This document shows, one piece after another, positions 25,632 to 33,994 of a stretch of 64,000 nucleotides of DNA; the first letter of the stretch is position 1, and each line of letters starts with the position of its first letter. The stretch is from Nereida sp024640765. Lineage in GTDB: Bacteria > Pseudomonadota > Alphaproteobacteria > Rhodobacterales > Rhodobacteraceae. The position numbers and the translations under genes are program-made. Where the stretch lies: the NCBI GenBank assembly GCA_024640765.1, contig JAHEEK010000002.1, positions 62,001 to 126,000 on the forward strand. Reading direction: 5' to 3'. The notes below the pieces were generated by a model. That model made no database searches, was not told the origin of the DNA, and saw nothing but the letters and a program-made list of their open reading frames with translations.

Positions 25632-28073
25632 CTATCTTTTGCGGGGCTTTGTGCGTAGGGTTGGCTCTGCTTGGGTCGGGTCTTCGGGCCATGGATGTTT
25701 GGGATACCTTGCGCGCATGTCTTTGCGGACATCCGCGTAGGAGCCTGCCCAAAACCCCGGAATATCCATTGTGGTTTGCAGAGGTTTTCGTGCAGGTGAC
25801 AAGACAGTCACCTTTAGAGGCTTGCCGCCGACAGTTGGATGTTTAGTAACACCGAAAAGCTCTTGTAGCCTGACCTTAATTTCTGGATCAGCCTGCGAAT
25901 AATCGATGGGCCGTCGGTCACCAAGCGGCGTTGTGAAATGTGACGGCACAAGCTGGTCAAGCGCTTGGGTTTGCTCCCAATTCAAACAATTCCGCAACGC
26001 TTCAAGCGGGTCAAACCCCTTCCAATCCGCACTTGTGCGCACGCTTCCAAGGTAAGGAGCAAGCCAGTCCTCAAGGGTGCCGAGCAAGCCGCTGTCACTC
26101 AGGTCTGGAAATGCGCTCTCGCTATTTTCGCGGGCCAAAATCACGCGGGCTTGAAATCGCTTCGCAGCTGCGGGCAGATTCAGACCGATCATTCGAATAC
26201 CGTCGCACATCGCGCGGTTCATCTGTGCCACGTCCACGTTTTTCCAAGCGCGATCCTCTAGGATACAGGCCCCAAGTCTCAGTTGTTCGCGCGCCATCAC
26301 GCGGCTTTCTCTGCGGGACCATTCACACACAGGATGCCACACGAATTGCTCGGGCATGATTGCGCGCAGTTCGCTTTCACTGATCGCAATGGCTTGGCGG
26401 GTCTTTGCATCGCGCGGGTTACCATCGGTATCTGTCACCACGGTCAGCCGCTGTGTGCCGATGGGATCACTGTCAGAAACAACAGCGCCCTTGCCACCAG
26501 ACAAGACAAACCTGTGGGCTTGGCCCGCACGCCGCAGGCCAATGCGGTCGGGATAGGCGAGTGCGGCCATTTGCGCAGCCGACAGCCCTTGGTCTGGACC
26601 CGCGAGCCGCGTAAGGCGTTTGGCCTCAATGCGTGCCGTGGCCAGCGCGCTTTGGTTAACAGCGCGGGCGTTTGATCTTTTGGGGTCGCTTAGTGCACGA
26701 ATGCGTAGATTAAGGTCAGCGCCCGCACCATGAAAGCCATTCATCAGTATATCGCGCCCTGACAGCAGTGCAGCAATCGGTGCTGCACCTTTGCCCGCGC
26801 GCGCCACCATATGGGCCAGCCGCGGGTGCACCGGTAGAAGCAACAGCGCGCGGCCATGATCTGTGATCCGTCCGCTTTTTAGGGCGCCAAGCGATGTCAA
26901 CAGAGCGTGTGCTTCGGCAAGCGCACCCTGAGGGGGCGGCGTGAGAAAAGCCATATCTTCGGGGGATGACCCCCACGCGGCCAACTCAAGTGCAAGGCCA
27001 GCAAGATCGGCGGCTTCAATTTCAGCAGGCGGAAACGCAGCAAGCGCGCCGTGCTCCCCTTTGGTCCAAAGTTTGTAGGCCACCCCTTCGGCGACGCGTC
27101 CCGCACGGCCGGCCCGTTGTGTGGCTTCGGCGCGGGTGACGTGATCGGTCACCAATCGCGACATGCCAGAAGCGGGGTCAAAACGCGCGCGCCGTGAGCG
27201 GCCTGCATCAACAACCGTGCGCACGTCTTCGATGGTCAGCGACGTTTCCGCAATGGACGTTGCCAGCACAATCTTGCGCCCTGTTTCGGCGGGCATGATT
27301 GCGGCGCGCTGCGCTTTGCAATCCATTGTCCCGTAAAGTTTGTGCACCGCACAGCTTTTGTCCAACCGGCCTTCAAGGGCCCGGGCGACGCGCGTGATCT
27401 CTCCCTGACCGGGCAAAAACACTAGCACACCGCCCTCAGGTTGCTCGGTCACCGCCTGCACGATTAGATCAGCACAAGCCAGTTCAAGCTTTTTGTCTTT
27501 CTTCAGGGGGGCATCAAGCCAACGCTCTTCCACGTCAAAGGCGCGCCCTTGCGAGGTAATGATCGGTGCGCCCAGCATTTTGGCCACGGGCTCTGCATCA
27601 AGCGTGGCAGACATCACGACCAGTTTGAGGTCTGGCCGTAGTGCCATGCGGCTTTCGTGCGCAAGCGCCAAGCCAAGGTCCGCGTTGAGAGACCGCTCGT
27701 GGAATTCATCGAAGATCACCGCGCCAACGCCCTCAAGGCTGGGGTCTGTTTGGATCATGCGGGTTAGAATACCCTCTGTCACCACTTCGATACGGGTGTT
27801 CGGGCCTGCTTTTGCCTCGCCGCGCATCCTGTAGCCGACCTGCTCGCCCACGGGTTCGCCAAGGGTGTCTGCCATACGCTCTGCAGCGGCGCGGGCGGCA
27901 AGGCGGCGGGGTTCAAGCATAATGAGCTTTCCCTCAAACGCACCGCCTTGCAACAGGGCCACGGGAACCCGCGTGGTCTTGCCCGCCCCGGGGGGCGCCT
28001 GCAAAACAAGCTGGCCGTGCTGCGCGATGGCGGCGATCACATCGCTGATAACGTCTTCGATGGGTAGTCTCAT
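25632..28073 (-). CDS. hrpB: ATP-dependent helicase HrpB (DEAH/RHA family)
   Basis: 813 residues. Motif I is APPGAGKTTRVP near residue 27, motif II is IFDEFHERSLNAD, motif III is MSATLDAE, motif VI is TQRAGRAGRVAEG; a C-terminal HrpB-specific domain follows. HrpB is a cytosolic helicase of uncertain role, and loss is usually tolerated. The ATG at 28073 overlaps the stop of a possible 27-codon leader gene as ATGA. Convergent with argF. Confidence 0.93.
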   Translation of the reverse strand: MRLPIEDVISDVIAAIAQHGQLVLQAPPGAGKTTRVPVALLQGGAFEGKLIMLEPRRLAARAAAERMADTLGEPVGEQVGYRMRGEAKAGPNTRIEVVTEGILTRMIQTDPSLEGVGAVIFDEFHERSLNADLGLALAHESRMALRPDLKLVVMSATLDAEPVAKMLGAPIITSQGRAFDVEERWLDAPLKKDKKLELACADLIVQAVTEQPEGGVLVFLPGQGEITRVARALEGRLDKSCAVHKLYGTMDCKAQRAAIMPAETGRKIVLATSIAETSLTIEDVRTVVDAGRSRRARFDPASGMSRLVTDHVTRAEATQRAGRAGRVAEGVAYKLWTKGEHGALAAFPPAEIEAADLAGLALELAAWGSSPEDMAFLTPPPQGALAEAHALLTSLGALKSGRITDHGRALLLLPVHPRLAHMVARAGKGAAPIAALLSGRDILMNGFHGAGADLNLRIRALSDPKRSNARAVNQSALATARIEAKRLTRLAGPDQGLSAAQMAALAYPDRIGLRRAGQAHRFVLSGGKGAVVSDSDPIGTQRLTVVTDTDGNPRDAKTRQAIAISESELRAIMPEQFVWHPVCEWSRRESRVMAREQLRLGACILEDRAWKNVDVAQMNRAMCDGIRMIGLNLPAAAKRFQARVILARENSESAFPDLSDSGLLGTLEDWLAPYLGSVRTSADWKGFDPLEALRNCLNWEQTQALDQLVPSHFTTPLGDRRPIDYSQADPEIKVRLQELFGVTKHPTVGGKPLKVTVLSPARKPLQTTMDIPGFWAGSYADVRKDMRARYPKHPWPEDPTQAEPTLRTKPRKR

Positions 28074-28153
28074 GCAGACTGGTTTACGGGGCAGGGCGGT
28101 GGGGCCACAACCTCAAACTCGCGTGGGCCGCAGTGTTGGCAGGCGCTAGACAT
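28070..28153 (-). CDS. Possible 27-residue CxxC micropeptide upstream of hrpB
   Basis: ATG at 28153 gives a 27-residue product beginning MSSACQHCGPREFEVV, with one CxxC pair and a later Cys. The frame ends in a TGA that overlaps the hrpB start as ATGA, the arrangement used by coupled genes elsewhere in this window. No strong ribosome-binding site is evident. It could be a translated leader, a remnant zinc-ribbon gene, or chance. Confidence 0.3.
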   Translation of the reverse strand: MSSACQHCGPREFEVVAPPPCPVNQSA

Positions 28154-28181
28154 AGGCGGCGCCTCGGGCCATGAACGGCAT

Positions 28182-29150
28182 ATGGATTTGATAGCTGAAC
28201 TTCCCAAAGGCAATCGGCGCGCGTTGGCGCGGGCGATTACGCTGGTTGAAAGCACACGGACGCAGGACCGCGATGCGGCTTCGGAGTTGATGGCGCAACT
28301 GCCTCGTGACCGCCAAGCGCTGCGCATTGGTTTGTCGGGCACGCCCGGTGTCGGCAAGTCGACCTTCATCGAAAGCTTTGGCTTGCATTTAACAGCGAAG
28401 GGTTTGCGTGTGGCTGTGCTTGCGGTGGATCCCAGTTCGGCGCGGTCAGGCGGTTCGATCCTTGGCGACAAAACCCGCATGGAGCAATTATCCCGTGATC
28501 CGAACGCCTTTATCCGCCCTTCGCCGAGTCAAACCCAACTGGGTGGTGTTGCGCGTCGCACCCGTGAGGTTGTGCGATTATGCGAGGCTGCGGGCTTTGA
28601 TGTGGTGTTGATCGAGACAGTAGGCGTCGGGCAATCTGAGACGATGGTCGCGGATATCTCAGATGTGTTTGCGCTTTTGATGGCACCAGCGGGGGGCGAT
28701 GAGTTGCAGGGCGTAAAGCGCGGCATCATGGAAATTGCTGATCTGGTGATTGTGAACAAAGCCGACGGTGATTTGAAGTCGGCAGCGACGCGCACATGCG
28801 CAGATTATGCAGGCGCGCTTCGGCTTTTGCGCAAGCGAAGTGGGGACCCAGTTGGATTTCCCAAAGCTTCGATGGTGTCAGCATTGACTGCCCATGGATT
28901 GGATGAGGTCTGGGCCGATATCAAAGCCCTGCGCGATTTCAGGCAGCAGTCGGGATTTTGGCAAACGCGGCGTCAGGAGCAAGATCAGCGGTGGTTCGAC
29001 CAAGAGTTGCATTTTGGCCTGCTTGAACTTTTACACTCTGACCCAAAATCAGCCCAAATCGTTGAAAACGCGCGTGAAGCGATTCACCAAGGAACTCGCA
29101 CACCGGTGCGCGCCGCTGCACAGATTCTGGCCAGCTTTCGCAAAACCTAG
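28182..29150 (+). CDS. meaB: Methylmalonyl-CoA mutase-associated GTPase MeaB
   Basis: 322 residues. MeaB is a G3E GTPase that gates cobalamin loading and protects methylmalonyl-CoA mutase. The P-loop is LSGTPGVGKSTFIES, followed by VDPSSARSGGSILGDKTRM (Mg and switch region), VLIETVGVGQSE, and the NKAD base-recognition motif in VIVNKADGD. The mutase gene is not in the window, but mce at 15.9 kb belongs to the same pathway. It diverges from hrpB. Confidence 0.93.
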   Translation: MDLIAELPKGNRRALARAITLVESTRTQDRDAASELMAQLPRDRQALRIGLSGTPGVGKSTFIESFGLHLTAKGLRVAVLAVDPSSARSGGSILGDKTRMEQLSRDPNAFIRPSPSQTQLGGVARRTREVVRLCEAAGFDVVLIETVGVGQSETMVADISDVFALLMAPAGGDELQGVKRGIMEIADLVIVNKADGDLKSAATRTCADYAGALRLLRKRSGDPVGFPKASMVSALTAHGLDEVWADIKALRDFRQQSGFWQTRRQEQDQRWFDQELHFGLLELLHSDPKSAQIVENAREAIHQGTRTPVRAAAQILASFRKT

Positions 29151-29204
29151 CGTAGCTTGGGTGAAATAAGCCACCACATTCGGGGTAAAGGGTGGATTCA
29201 AGTC

Positions 29205-29233
29205 TTGACGCTTAGGTCGCAGGCTTTTAATGC
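29205..29233 (+). promoter_or_regulatory. Candidate sigma-70 promoter of rpmB
   Basis: TTGACG and TAATGC are separated by 17 bp, about 67 bp before the rpmB ATG. The leader between promoter and gene holds a short CCCGC/GCGGG inverted repeat at 29254-29271, too weak to call a structured regulator. Confidence 0.6.
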
Positions 29234-29299
29234 AAGCTAATCGAATTTGACGGCCCGCTGCCATGCGCGGGTCTTATCCGTTTAAGAAGGGGATATCCC

Positions 29300-29587
29300 A
29301 TGTCTCGCGTTTGCGAATTCACAGCTAAAGGCCCGATGACTGGCAACAACGTCAGCCACGCCAAAAACCGTACGCGTCGTCGGTTCCTGCCAAACCTTCA
29401 GGACGTGACACTCCGCTCTGAAACACTTGGTCGCGATTTTAAATTCCGCGTCAGCGCTGCTGCTCTGCGCACCGTTGATCACCGCGGTGGTCTGGATGCG
29501 TTCATGGCAAAAGCAAAAGACGCTGAGCTTTCTGCAAGCGCGTTGAAGCTCAAAAAAGAAATCATGAAAGCAACGGCAGCAGCCTAA
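29300..29587 (+). CDS. rpmB: 50S ribosomal protein L28
   Basis: 95 residues, the longer alphaproteobacterial form. The N-terminus SRVCEFTAKGPMTGNNVSHA, then NRTRRRFLPNLQ, is diagnostic; the basic C-terminal extension is Lys/Ala-rich. AAGGGG lies at ribosome-binding distance, a good promoter is upstream and an intrinsic terminator is downstream, so the gene is a single-gene unit. Confidence 0.97.
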   Translation: MSRVCEFTAKGPMTGNNVSHAKNRTRRRFLPNLQDVTLRSETLGRDFKFRVSAAALRTVDHRGGLDAFMAKAKDAELSASALKLKKEIMKATAAA

Positions 29588-29609
29588 GCTTTTTGATTTT
29601 GCCGAATTT

Positions 29610-29640
29610 AGCCTCGCATGGGTTCCATGCGGGGCTTTTT
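29610..29640 (+). terminator. Intrinsic terminator after rpmB
   Basis: AGCCTCGCATGG pairs with CCATGCGGGGCT (12 bp, one wobble) around a 3-base loop, followed by five Ts. It starts 22 bp after the rpmB stop. Confidence 0.9.
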
Positions 29641-29747
29641 CTTTGCGCTATTACCTGAATATGCACGATCTCGATTGTACTGTTACTGCTCACGATGCGC
29701 GCTTTTGCCCCTTTTGAGGACGGTCCGACATTGCTATTCACCACGTC

Positions 29748-30086
29748 ATGAAACGTATGTCCGCCCTTTTGTTGAGCCTGCTGCTGCTGGTCACTGCCCA
29801 AAGCAGTGCCTTTGCGCATGGTCGGATGATTGTCGCGGATCAATTCGTCATTTGCTCGGGTCAGACACTTCGCGTTGTGAATGTGGATGTGCACGGCAAC
29901 GAAGTAAGCGTCCGCGAGGTCTGCCCTGATTGCGTCCAGCTAAGCGCGGCCAGCATACCGGATGCGCCTGCGGTCGGTTTCGATGCTGACGTCTGGCATG
30001 TCAAAGTAGTCGCCGTGCGGCCACTAGCGGTGTCAAAAGCGGCCCTTAAACGTAACAGAACCCGCGGCCCGCCCTGTGCGGTGTGA
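29748..30086 (+). CDS. Secreted DUF2946-like protein with Cys pairs
   Basis: 112 residues with a clear Sec signal peptide (SALLLSLLLLVTAQSSAFA, cleavage about residue 23). The mature part has an isolated Cys in FVICSGQ and a CPDC pair in VREVCPDCVQ. The pattern resembles DUF2946, a family often near copper genes; my match is by pattern only. It is followed 37 bp later by a PCu(A)C chaperone gene on the same strand, which supports a role in periplasmic copper handling. Confidence 0.65.
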   Translation: MKRMSALLLSLLLLVTAQSSAFAHGRMIVADQFVICSGQTLRVVNVDVHGNEVSVREVCPDCVQLSAASIPDAPAVGFDADVWHVKVVAVRPLAVSKAALKRNRTRGPPCAV

Positions 30087-30123
30087 ATTTTCCAGCAAAT
30101 TTACATCTATAAGGACGACTGAA

Positions 30124-30597
30124 ATGAAAAAGACACTTTTGACGACAGCTCTGCTGTCTGTGATGGCGACCGCCTCGCACGCGCATATGATGATTGAGGA
30201 TGCCTATGCTCTTGCGGCTTCACCAAATGCCAAGGCGGGCGCTGCGTTCATGGAGATCACGAACCACAGCGAAACGGCTGACCGGTTGGTGGCAGCCAGC
30301 AGCGACGTGGCAGCCCGCGTGGAATTGCACACTCACATCGAAAAAGACGGGGTGATGCGCATGACTGAATTGGAAGGCGGCATCCCGTTTGAAGCGGATG
30401 AAACGGTCTTGCTAAAACGCGGGGGGATGCACGTGATGTTCATGGGGCTGAACCGCTCGCTCAACGATGGGGACTTGGTTGAGGTCACGCTATCGTTTGA
30501 AAATGCTGGTGATGTGACAATCGAAGTTCCGGTAGATCTGAACCGCAAACCGGATCCAGATGCCCATGGTGCGGGTCATTCGGGTCACAACCATTAA
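30124..30597 (+). CDS. Periplasmic copper chaperone PCu(A)C
   Basis: 157 residues from the ATG at 30124. A signal peptide (LLTTALLSVMATASHA) is followed by a cupredoxin-like domain. The copper ligands of the family are present: His69 and Met80 in LHTHIEKDGVMRM, and His103 and Met105 in GGMHVMFMGL. The last residues are His-rich (HGAGHSGHNH), a common extra metal site. PCu(A)C delivers Cu(I) to the CuA centre of cytochrome oxidase, working with SenC/Sco proteins, none of which are here. Confidence 0.92.
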   Translation: MKKTLLTTALLSVMATASHAHMMIEDAYALAASPNAKAGAAFMEITNHSETADRLVAASSDVAARVELHTHIEKDGVMRMTELEGGIPFEADETVLLKRGGMHVMFMGLNRSLNDGDLVEVTLSFENAGDVTIEVPVDLNRKPDPDAHGAGHSGHNH

Positions 30598-30626
30598 GCT
30601 AATCGCTGTACGATTGCTGACCAAAT

Positions 30627-30653
30627 AAAAAGGCGGGCCTATGCGATCCGCCT
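30627..30653 (-). terminator. Terminator between convergent PCu(A)C and small secreted gene
   Basis: AGGCGG and CCGCCT (30631-30653) form a 6-bp stem with an 11-base loop. On the minus strand it is followed by five Ts, about 26 bp past the stop of the 30679-30993 gene; it may also serve the plus-strand gene. Confidence 0.6.
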
Positions 30654-30678
30654 TCTGCCATTACATCAGTGGGGTGCT

Positions 30679-30993
30679 TTATGAGCAGTATGCCTCAGCC
30701 GTTTCGCCAAAGCGTTTGTATTTTTGCCAAAAACTTTCGTGTGTGCCGCGGTCTGATTGGCGCATGTCTTGGGCGCGCTGTGGGTCATCAAAGAACTTGG
30801 CCGCCTGCCGTTGGTCGCGCCGTGTCAGCGTGATGTCCGCCGCACTTTGGATGCAGCCACACAGTTGATAGGACACGGCCTCACGTGCTGATTGAAGGCA
30901 CGCGTTCTGGATGGGTTTCGCTACAACCGGTGCGGCCATACCAACAGGCAACGTCGCCGCCGTTAGAGCTGTGATCAGCAATAGGTATTTCAT
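30679..30993 (-). CDS. Conserved secreted four-Cys protein, unknown function
   Basis: 104 residues with a signal peptide (YLLLITALTAATLPVGMAA). The mature domain holds four cysteines: CLQSAREA, LCGCIQSAAD and the C-terminal AYCS, likely two disulfides in the periplasm. The segment DQRQAAKFFDDPQRAQDMRQ is a pattern I associate with a small conserved Rhodobacterales protein, sometimes mislabelled an arginine transporter; a 104-residue soluble protein cannot be one. Function unknown. The start at 30993 opens the signal peptide. Convergent with the copper chaperone. Confidence 0.7.
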   Translation of the reverse strand: MKYLLLITALTAATLPVGMAAPVVAKPIQNACLQSAREAVSYQLCGCIQSAADITLTRRDQRQAAKFFDDPQRAQDMRQSDRGTHESFWQKYKRFGETAEAYCS

Positions 30994-31181
30994 CTGTCTG
31001 CCTCGATCCAAACCGAGCGCCGTGATGTTTCACTATCCGCCCGAAAGGTTAATCCGTAACGTTCAATTGCCACGTTTTGCGCTAATTTTCAAATCACGAT
31101 TGCACCGGCCCCTGCGGCACGTGGTCAAGGCACATCAATTGCCATTGACCCACCTGTCATTCCGGCACATATCCTTTTGCC

Positions 31182-32981
31182 ATGAGCACAGATTTGTCAC
31201 ACATCCGCAACTTCTCGATCGTGGCCCACATCGACCACGGTAAATCAACTTTGGCCGACCGTTTGATCCAAGAGACGGGCACGGTGCAAGATCGCGATAT
31301 GAAAGCGCAGTTACTCGACTCAATGGATATTGAGCGCGAGCGCGGCATCACGATCAAGGCCAACACAGTGCGGATCGAGTACAAAGCCAATGATGGTGAA
31401 AACTACGTGCTCAACTTGATCGACACCCCCGGTCACGTTGATTTCGCCTATGAGGTTTCCCGTTCTATGCGCGCCGTTGAAGGCTCGCTTCTTGTTGTGG
31501 ACAGCACCCAAGGTGTGGAAGCACAAACCTTGGCCAACGTGTATCACGCTATTGAAGCGGATCACGAGTTGGTGCCTGTGCTGAACAAGATTGATCTGCC
31601 TGCGTCTGATCTTGACCGCGTTGCAGAACAAATTGAAGACGTGATTGGCATTGATGCCTCTGGCGCCATTGCTGTGTCCGCCAAGACTGGACAAGGCATC
31701 CGTGAGACGCTGGAGGCTATTGTGACCCGCCTGCCGTCGCCGAAGGGTAATCCTGATGGCACGCTGAAGGCGATGCTAGTGGATTCGTGGTATGATGCGT
31801 ATCTGGGCGTAATTGTATTGGTCCGCGTGATCGATGGCCGCCTGAAAAAGGGCGACCGCATTAAGTTCCTTTCAAACGGCACCACCCACCACGTTGACCG
31901 TGTTGGCGTGTTCCGCCCTGAAATGGAGCCTTTTGACAGCCTAGGTCCGGGCGAGATTGGCTTTTTGACAGCTTCGATTAAGCAGGTCCGCGACACGCGC
32001 GTGGGTGATACGATCACCCATGACAAGAAAGAAGTTGAGGCATTGCCGGGCTTCAAACCTGCACAGCCCGTGGTGTTCTGTGGGCTTTTTCCTGTTGATA
32101 ACGCTGAGTTCGAAGATCTGCGCGATGCGATTGAAAAGCTTGCGCTGAATGATGCGTCTTTCTCGTTTGAGATGGAAACATCTGCCGCGTTGGGCTTTGG
32201 TTTCCGCTGTGGGTTCCTTGGATTGCTGCACCTTGAGGTCATCCGTGACCGCATCGAACGTGAGTATGACATTGAGCTGATCACCACCGCGCCGTCGGTT
32301 ATCTATCATGTGTATGGGCGTGATGGCTCTATGATTGAGCTGCATAACCCCGCTGACATGCCTGATCCTGCCACAATCGATCACATCGAAGAGCCGCGCA
32401 TCAAGGCGACTATTTTGGTGCCGGACGAGTATCTGGGTGATGTGCTGAAGCTGTGCCAAGATCGCCGCGGTGTTCAGCAAGACCTGACCTACGCGGGCTC
32501 GCGCGCGATGGTTGTGTATGATCTGCCGCTCAACGAAGTGGTGTTTGATTTCTACGATCGCCTCAAGTCAGTGACCAAGGGCTATGCCTCGTTTGACTAT
32601 CAGATGATCGGGTACCAAACGGACCGCTTGGTGAAAATGTCGGTGTTGGTAAACGACGAACCTGTGGATGCGCTTTCAACTATGGTGCACACGGATCGCG
32701 CAGAACAGCGTGGGCGCGCTATGTGCGAAAAACTCAAGGATTTGATCCCGCGCCATATGTTTAAAATCCCAATCCAAGCAGCGATTGGTGGCCGTGTGAT
32801 TGCGCGCGAAACCTTGTCTGCGATGCGCAAAGACGTGACTGCCAAATGTTACGGTGGTGATGCGACGCGTAAGAAAAAGCTGCTTGAAAAGCAGAAAGCG
32901 GGTAAGAAAAAGATGCGTCAGTTCGGCAAAGTCGACATCCCGCAAGAGGCGTTTATTTCCGCCCTCAAAATGGACAACTAG
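31182..32981 (+). CDS. lepA: Elongation factor 4 (LepA)
   Basis: 599 residues, full length. A ribosome-binding translational GTPase that acts in initiation or back-translocation. G1 is VAHIDHGKSTLADRL, G3 DTPGHVDFAYE, G4 LNKIDLP; the LepA-specific C-terminal domain ends in KKKMRQFGKVDIPQEAF. Its stop overlaps the stop of the convergent P1 peptidase gene by 4 bp. Confidence 0.97.
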   Translation: MSTDLSHIRNFSIVAHIDHGKSTLADRLIQETGTVQDRDMKAQLLDSMDIERERGITIKANTVRIEYKANDGENYVLNLIDTPGHVDFAYEVSRSMRAVEGSLLVVDSTQGVEAQTLANVYHAIEADHELVPVLNKIDLPASDLDRVAEQIEDVIGIDASGAIAVSAKTGQGIRETLEAIVTRLPSPKGNPDGTLKAMLVDSWYDAYLGVIVLVRVIDGRLKKGDRIKFLSNGTTHHVDRVGVFRPEMEPFDSLGPGEIGFLTASIKQVRDTRVGDTITHDKKEVEALPGFKPAQPVVFCGLFPVDNAEFEDLRDAIEKLALNDASFSFEMETSAALGFGFRCGFLGLLHLEVIRDRIEREYDIELITTAPSVIYHVYGRDGSMIELHNPADMPDPATIDHIEEPRIKATILVPDEYLGDVLKLCQDRRGVQQDLTYAGSRAMVVYDLPLNEVVFDFYDRLKSVTKGYASFDYQMIGYQTDRLVKMSVLVNDEPVDALSTMVHTDRAEQRGRAMCEKLKDLIPRHMFKIPIQAAIGGRVIARETLSAMRKDVTAKCYGGDATRKKKLLEKQKAGKKKMRQFGKVDIPQEAFISALKMDN

Positions 32982-33994
32982 ATGCCAGTGCGGTTTTGCC
33001 ATGCGGGTAGCACGTCACCTGCTGCAGGCTTTGCTTCATAAACGGCTCGTGCGATTGCGCGGCTCAAACACAGCGCCGCCGCTTGCCCAATTTCAAAAAG
33101 CGCCATGTCATCAAGACTGGCGCTTTTTTCATGTCCAGTTGAGACACCAAACACCAAGTCCCCATCAAATGGACTATGCGCGGGTACAATCGCGCGTGCG
33201 ATCCCATCATGGGCCGCCACAGCCATGCGGTGACATTGCGCTTTGCTGAGCGGTGCGTCTGTCGCAACGATGGCGATCGTTGTATTGCCGCGCGCGTCGG
33301 GCGGGGTGAGCTTGTGACTTTGGAAAAGCCCATGGCCTTGCGCATCGGGTACCATGCCCAAACCGCCAAACTCGCTGTCGATCTCGAATGGTGCGGCCCA
33401 GAAATGTGGCCCCTCTGGGACGGTAACGGAGCCAACAGGATTTGCTGCGACCAACGCGCTAACGGTGAAGGGGCCACTTGCCCCTTCGATCACCATGCTG
33501 GCTGAGCCAAGCCCGCCTTTTTCGTGACCTGTCAGGGCACCCGTGCCGGCACCAACGCTGCCTAATGCGAAAGACGTTGATGCATTTGCATAGGCTTCTT
33601 TGCCCAATGACCGGTAGGGGTTGTCGGCCCAGTTTTTGTCACCGCCGTTGAGTAAATCAAACAGGATCGCCCCAGGTACGAGCGGGACGCGCGTGTCTCC
33701 GACTGCGTATCCACGCCCGTCCGCATAAAGTGCGTCCATCACCCCCGAACACGCGTCCAAACCAAAGGCAGACCCGCCCGACAAAACCAAGGCATCCACC
33801 GCAGCCACAGTTTTATCAGGTGCAAGAAGGTCCGTTTCACGCGTACCAGGTGCACCGCCCATCACATGCACAGACGCAGTGAACGGTGCATCCGCGCAAA
33901 GCACTGTGCTTCCTGATTTAAGGGCGTCATCTTGGGCGTTGCCGACCTTTAGGCCAGCCACATCGGTGATCAGATTAAGGGGACCGGTCTGCAT
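32978..33994 (-). CDS. P1-family (S58) N-terminal-nucleophile aminopeptidase/amidase
   Basis: 338 residues. The P1/DmpA family self-cleaves to expose a nucleophile. Here the processing site is Asn237-Thr238 in ARGNTTIAIVATD, like the Asn-Thr site of nylon hydrolase NylC rather than the Gly-Ser site of DmpA. N-terminal motifs are ITDVAGLKVGNAQD and VLSGGSAFGLDACSGVM. Known members hydrolyse D-amino, beta-amino or omega-amino peptides. It is the last gene of the M20/ABC operon, starting 20 bp inside the ATPase gene, so its substrate is probably brought in by that transporter. Confidence 0.85.
   Translation of the reverse strand: MQTGPLNLITDVAGLKVGNAQDDALKSGSTVLCADAPFTASVHVMGGAPGTRETDLLAPDKTVAAVDALVLSGGSAFGLDACSGVMDALYADGRGYAVGDTRVPLVPGAILFDLLNGGDKNWADNPYRSLGKEAYANASTSFALGSVGAGTGALTGHEKGGLGSASMVIEGASGPFTVSALVAANPVGSVTVPEGPHFWAAPFEIDSEFGGLGMVPDAQGHGLFQSHKLTPPDARGNTTIAIVATDAPLSKAQCHRMAVAAHDGIARAIVPAHSPFDGDLVFGVSTGHEKSASLDDMALFEIGQAAALCLSRAIARAVYEAKPAAGDVLPAWQNRTGI

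Noticed and set aside
30679..30993. Label of arginine transporter for the small secreted protein
   Set aside because: It has a signal peptide and a soluble, Cys-containing 80-residue mature part with no membrane helices.
31562..32287. 241-codon minus-strand frame inside lepA
   Set aside because: Antisense to a full-length, highly conserved GTPase; no protein features.
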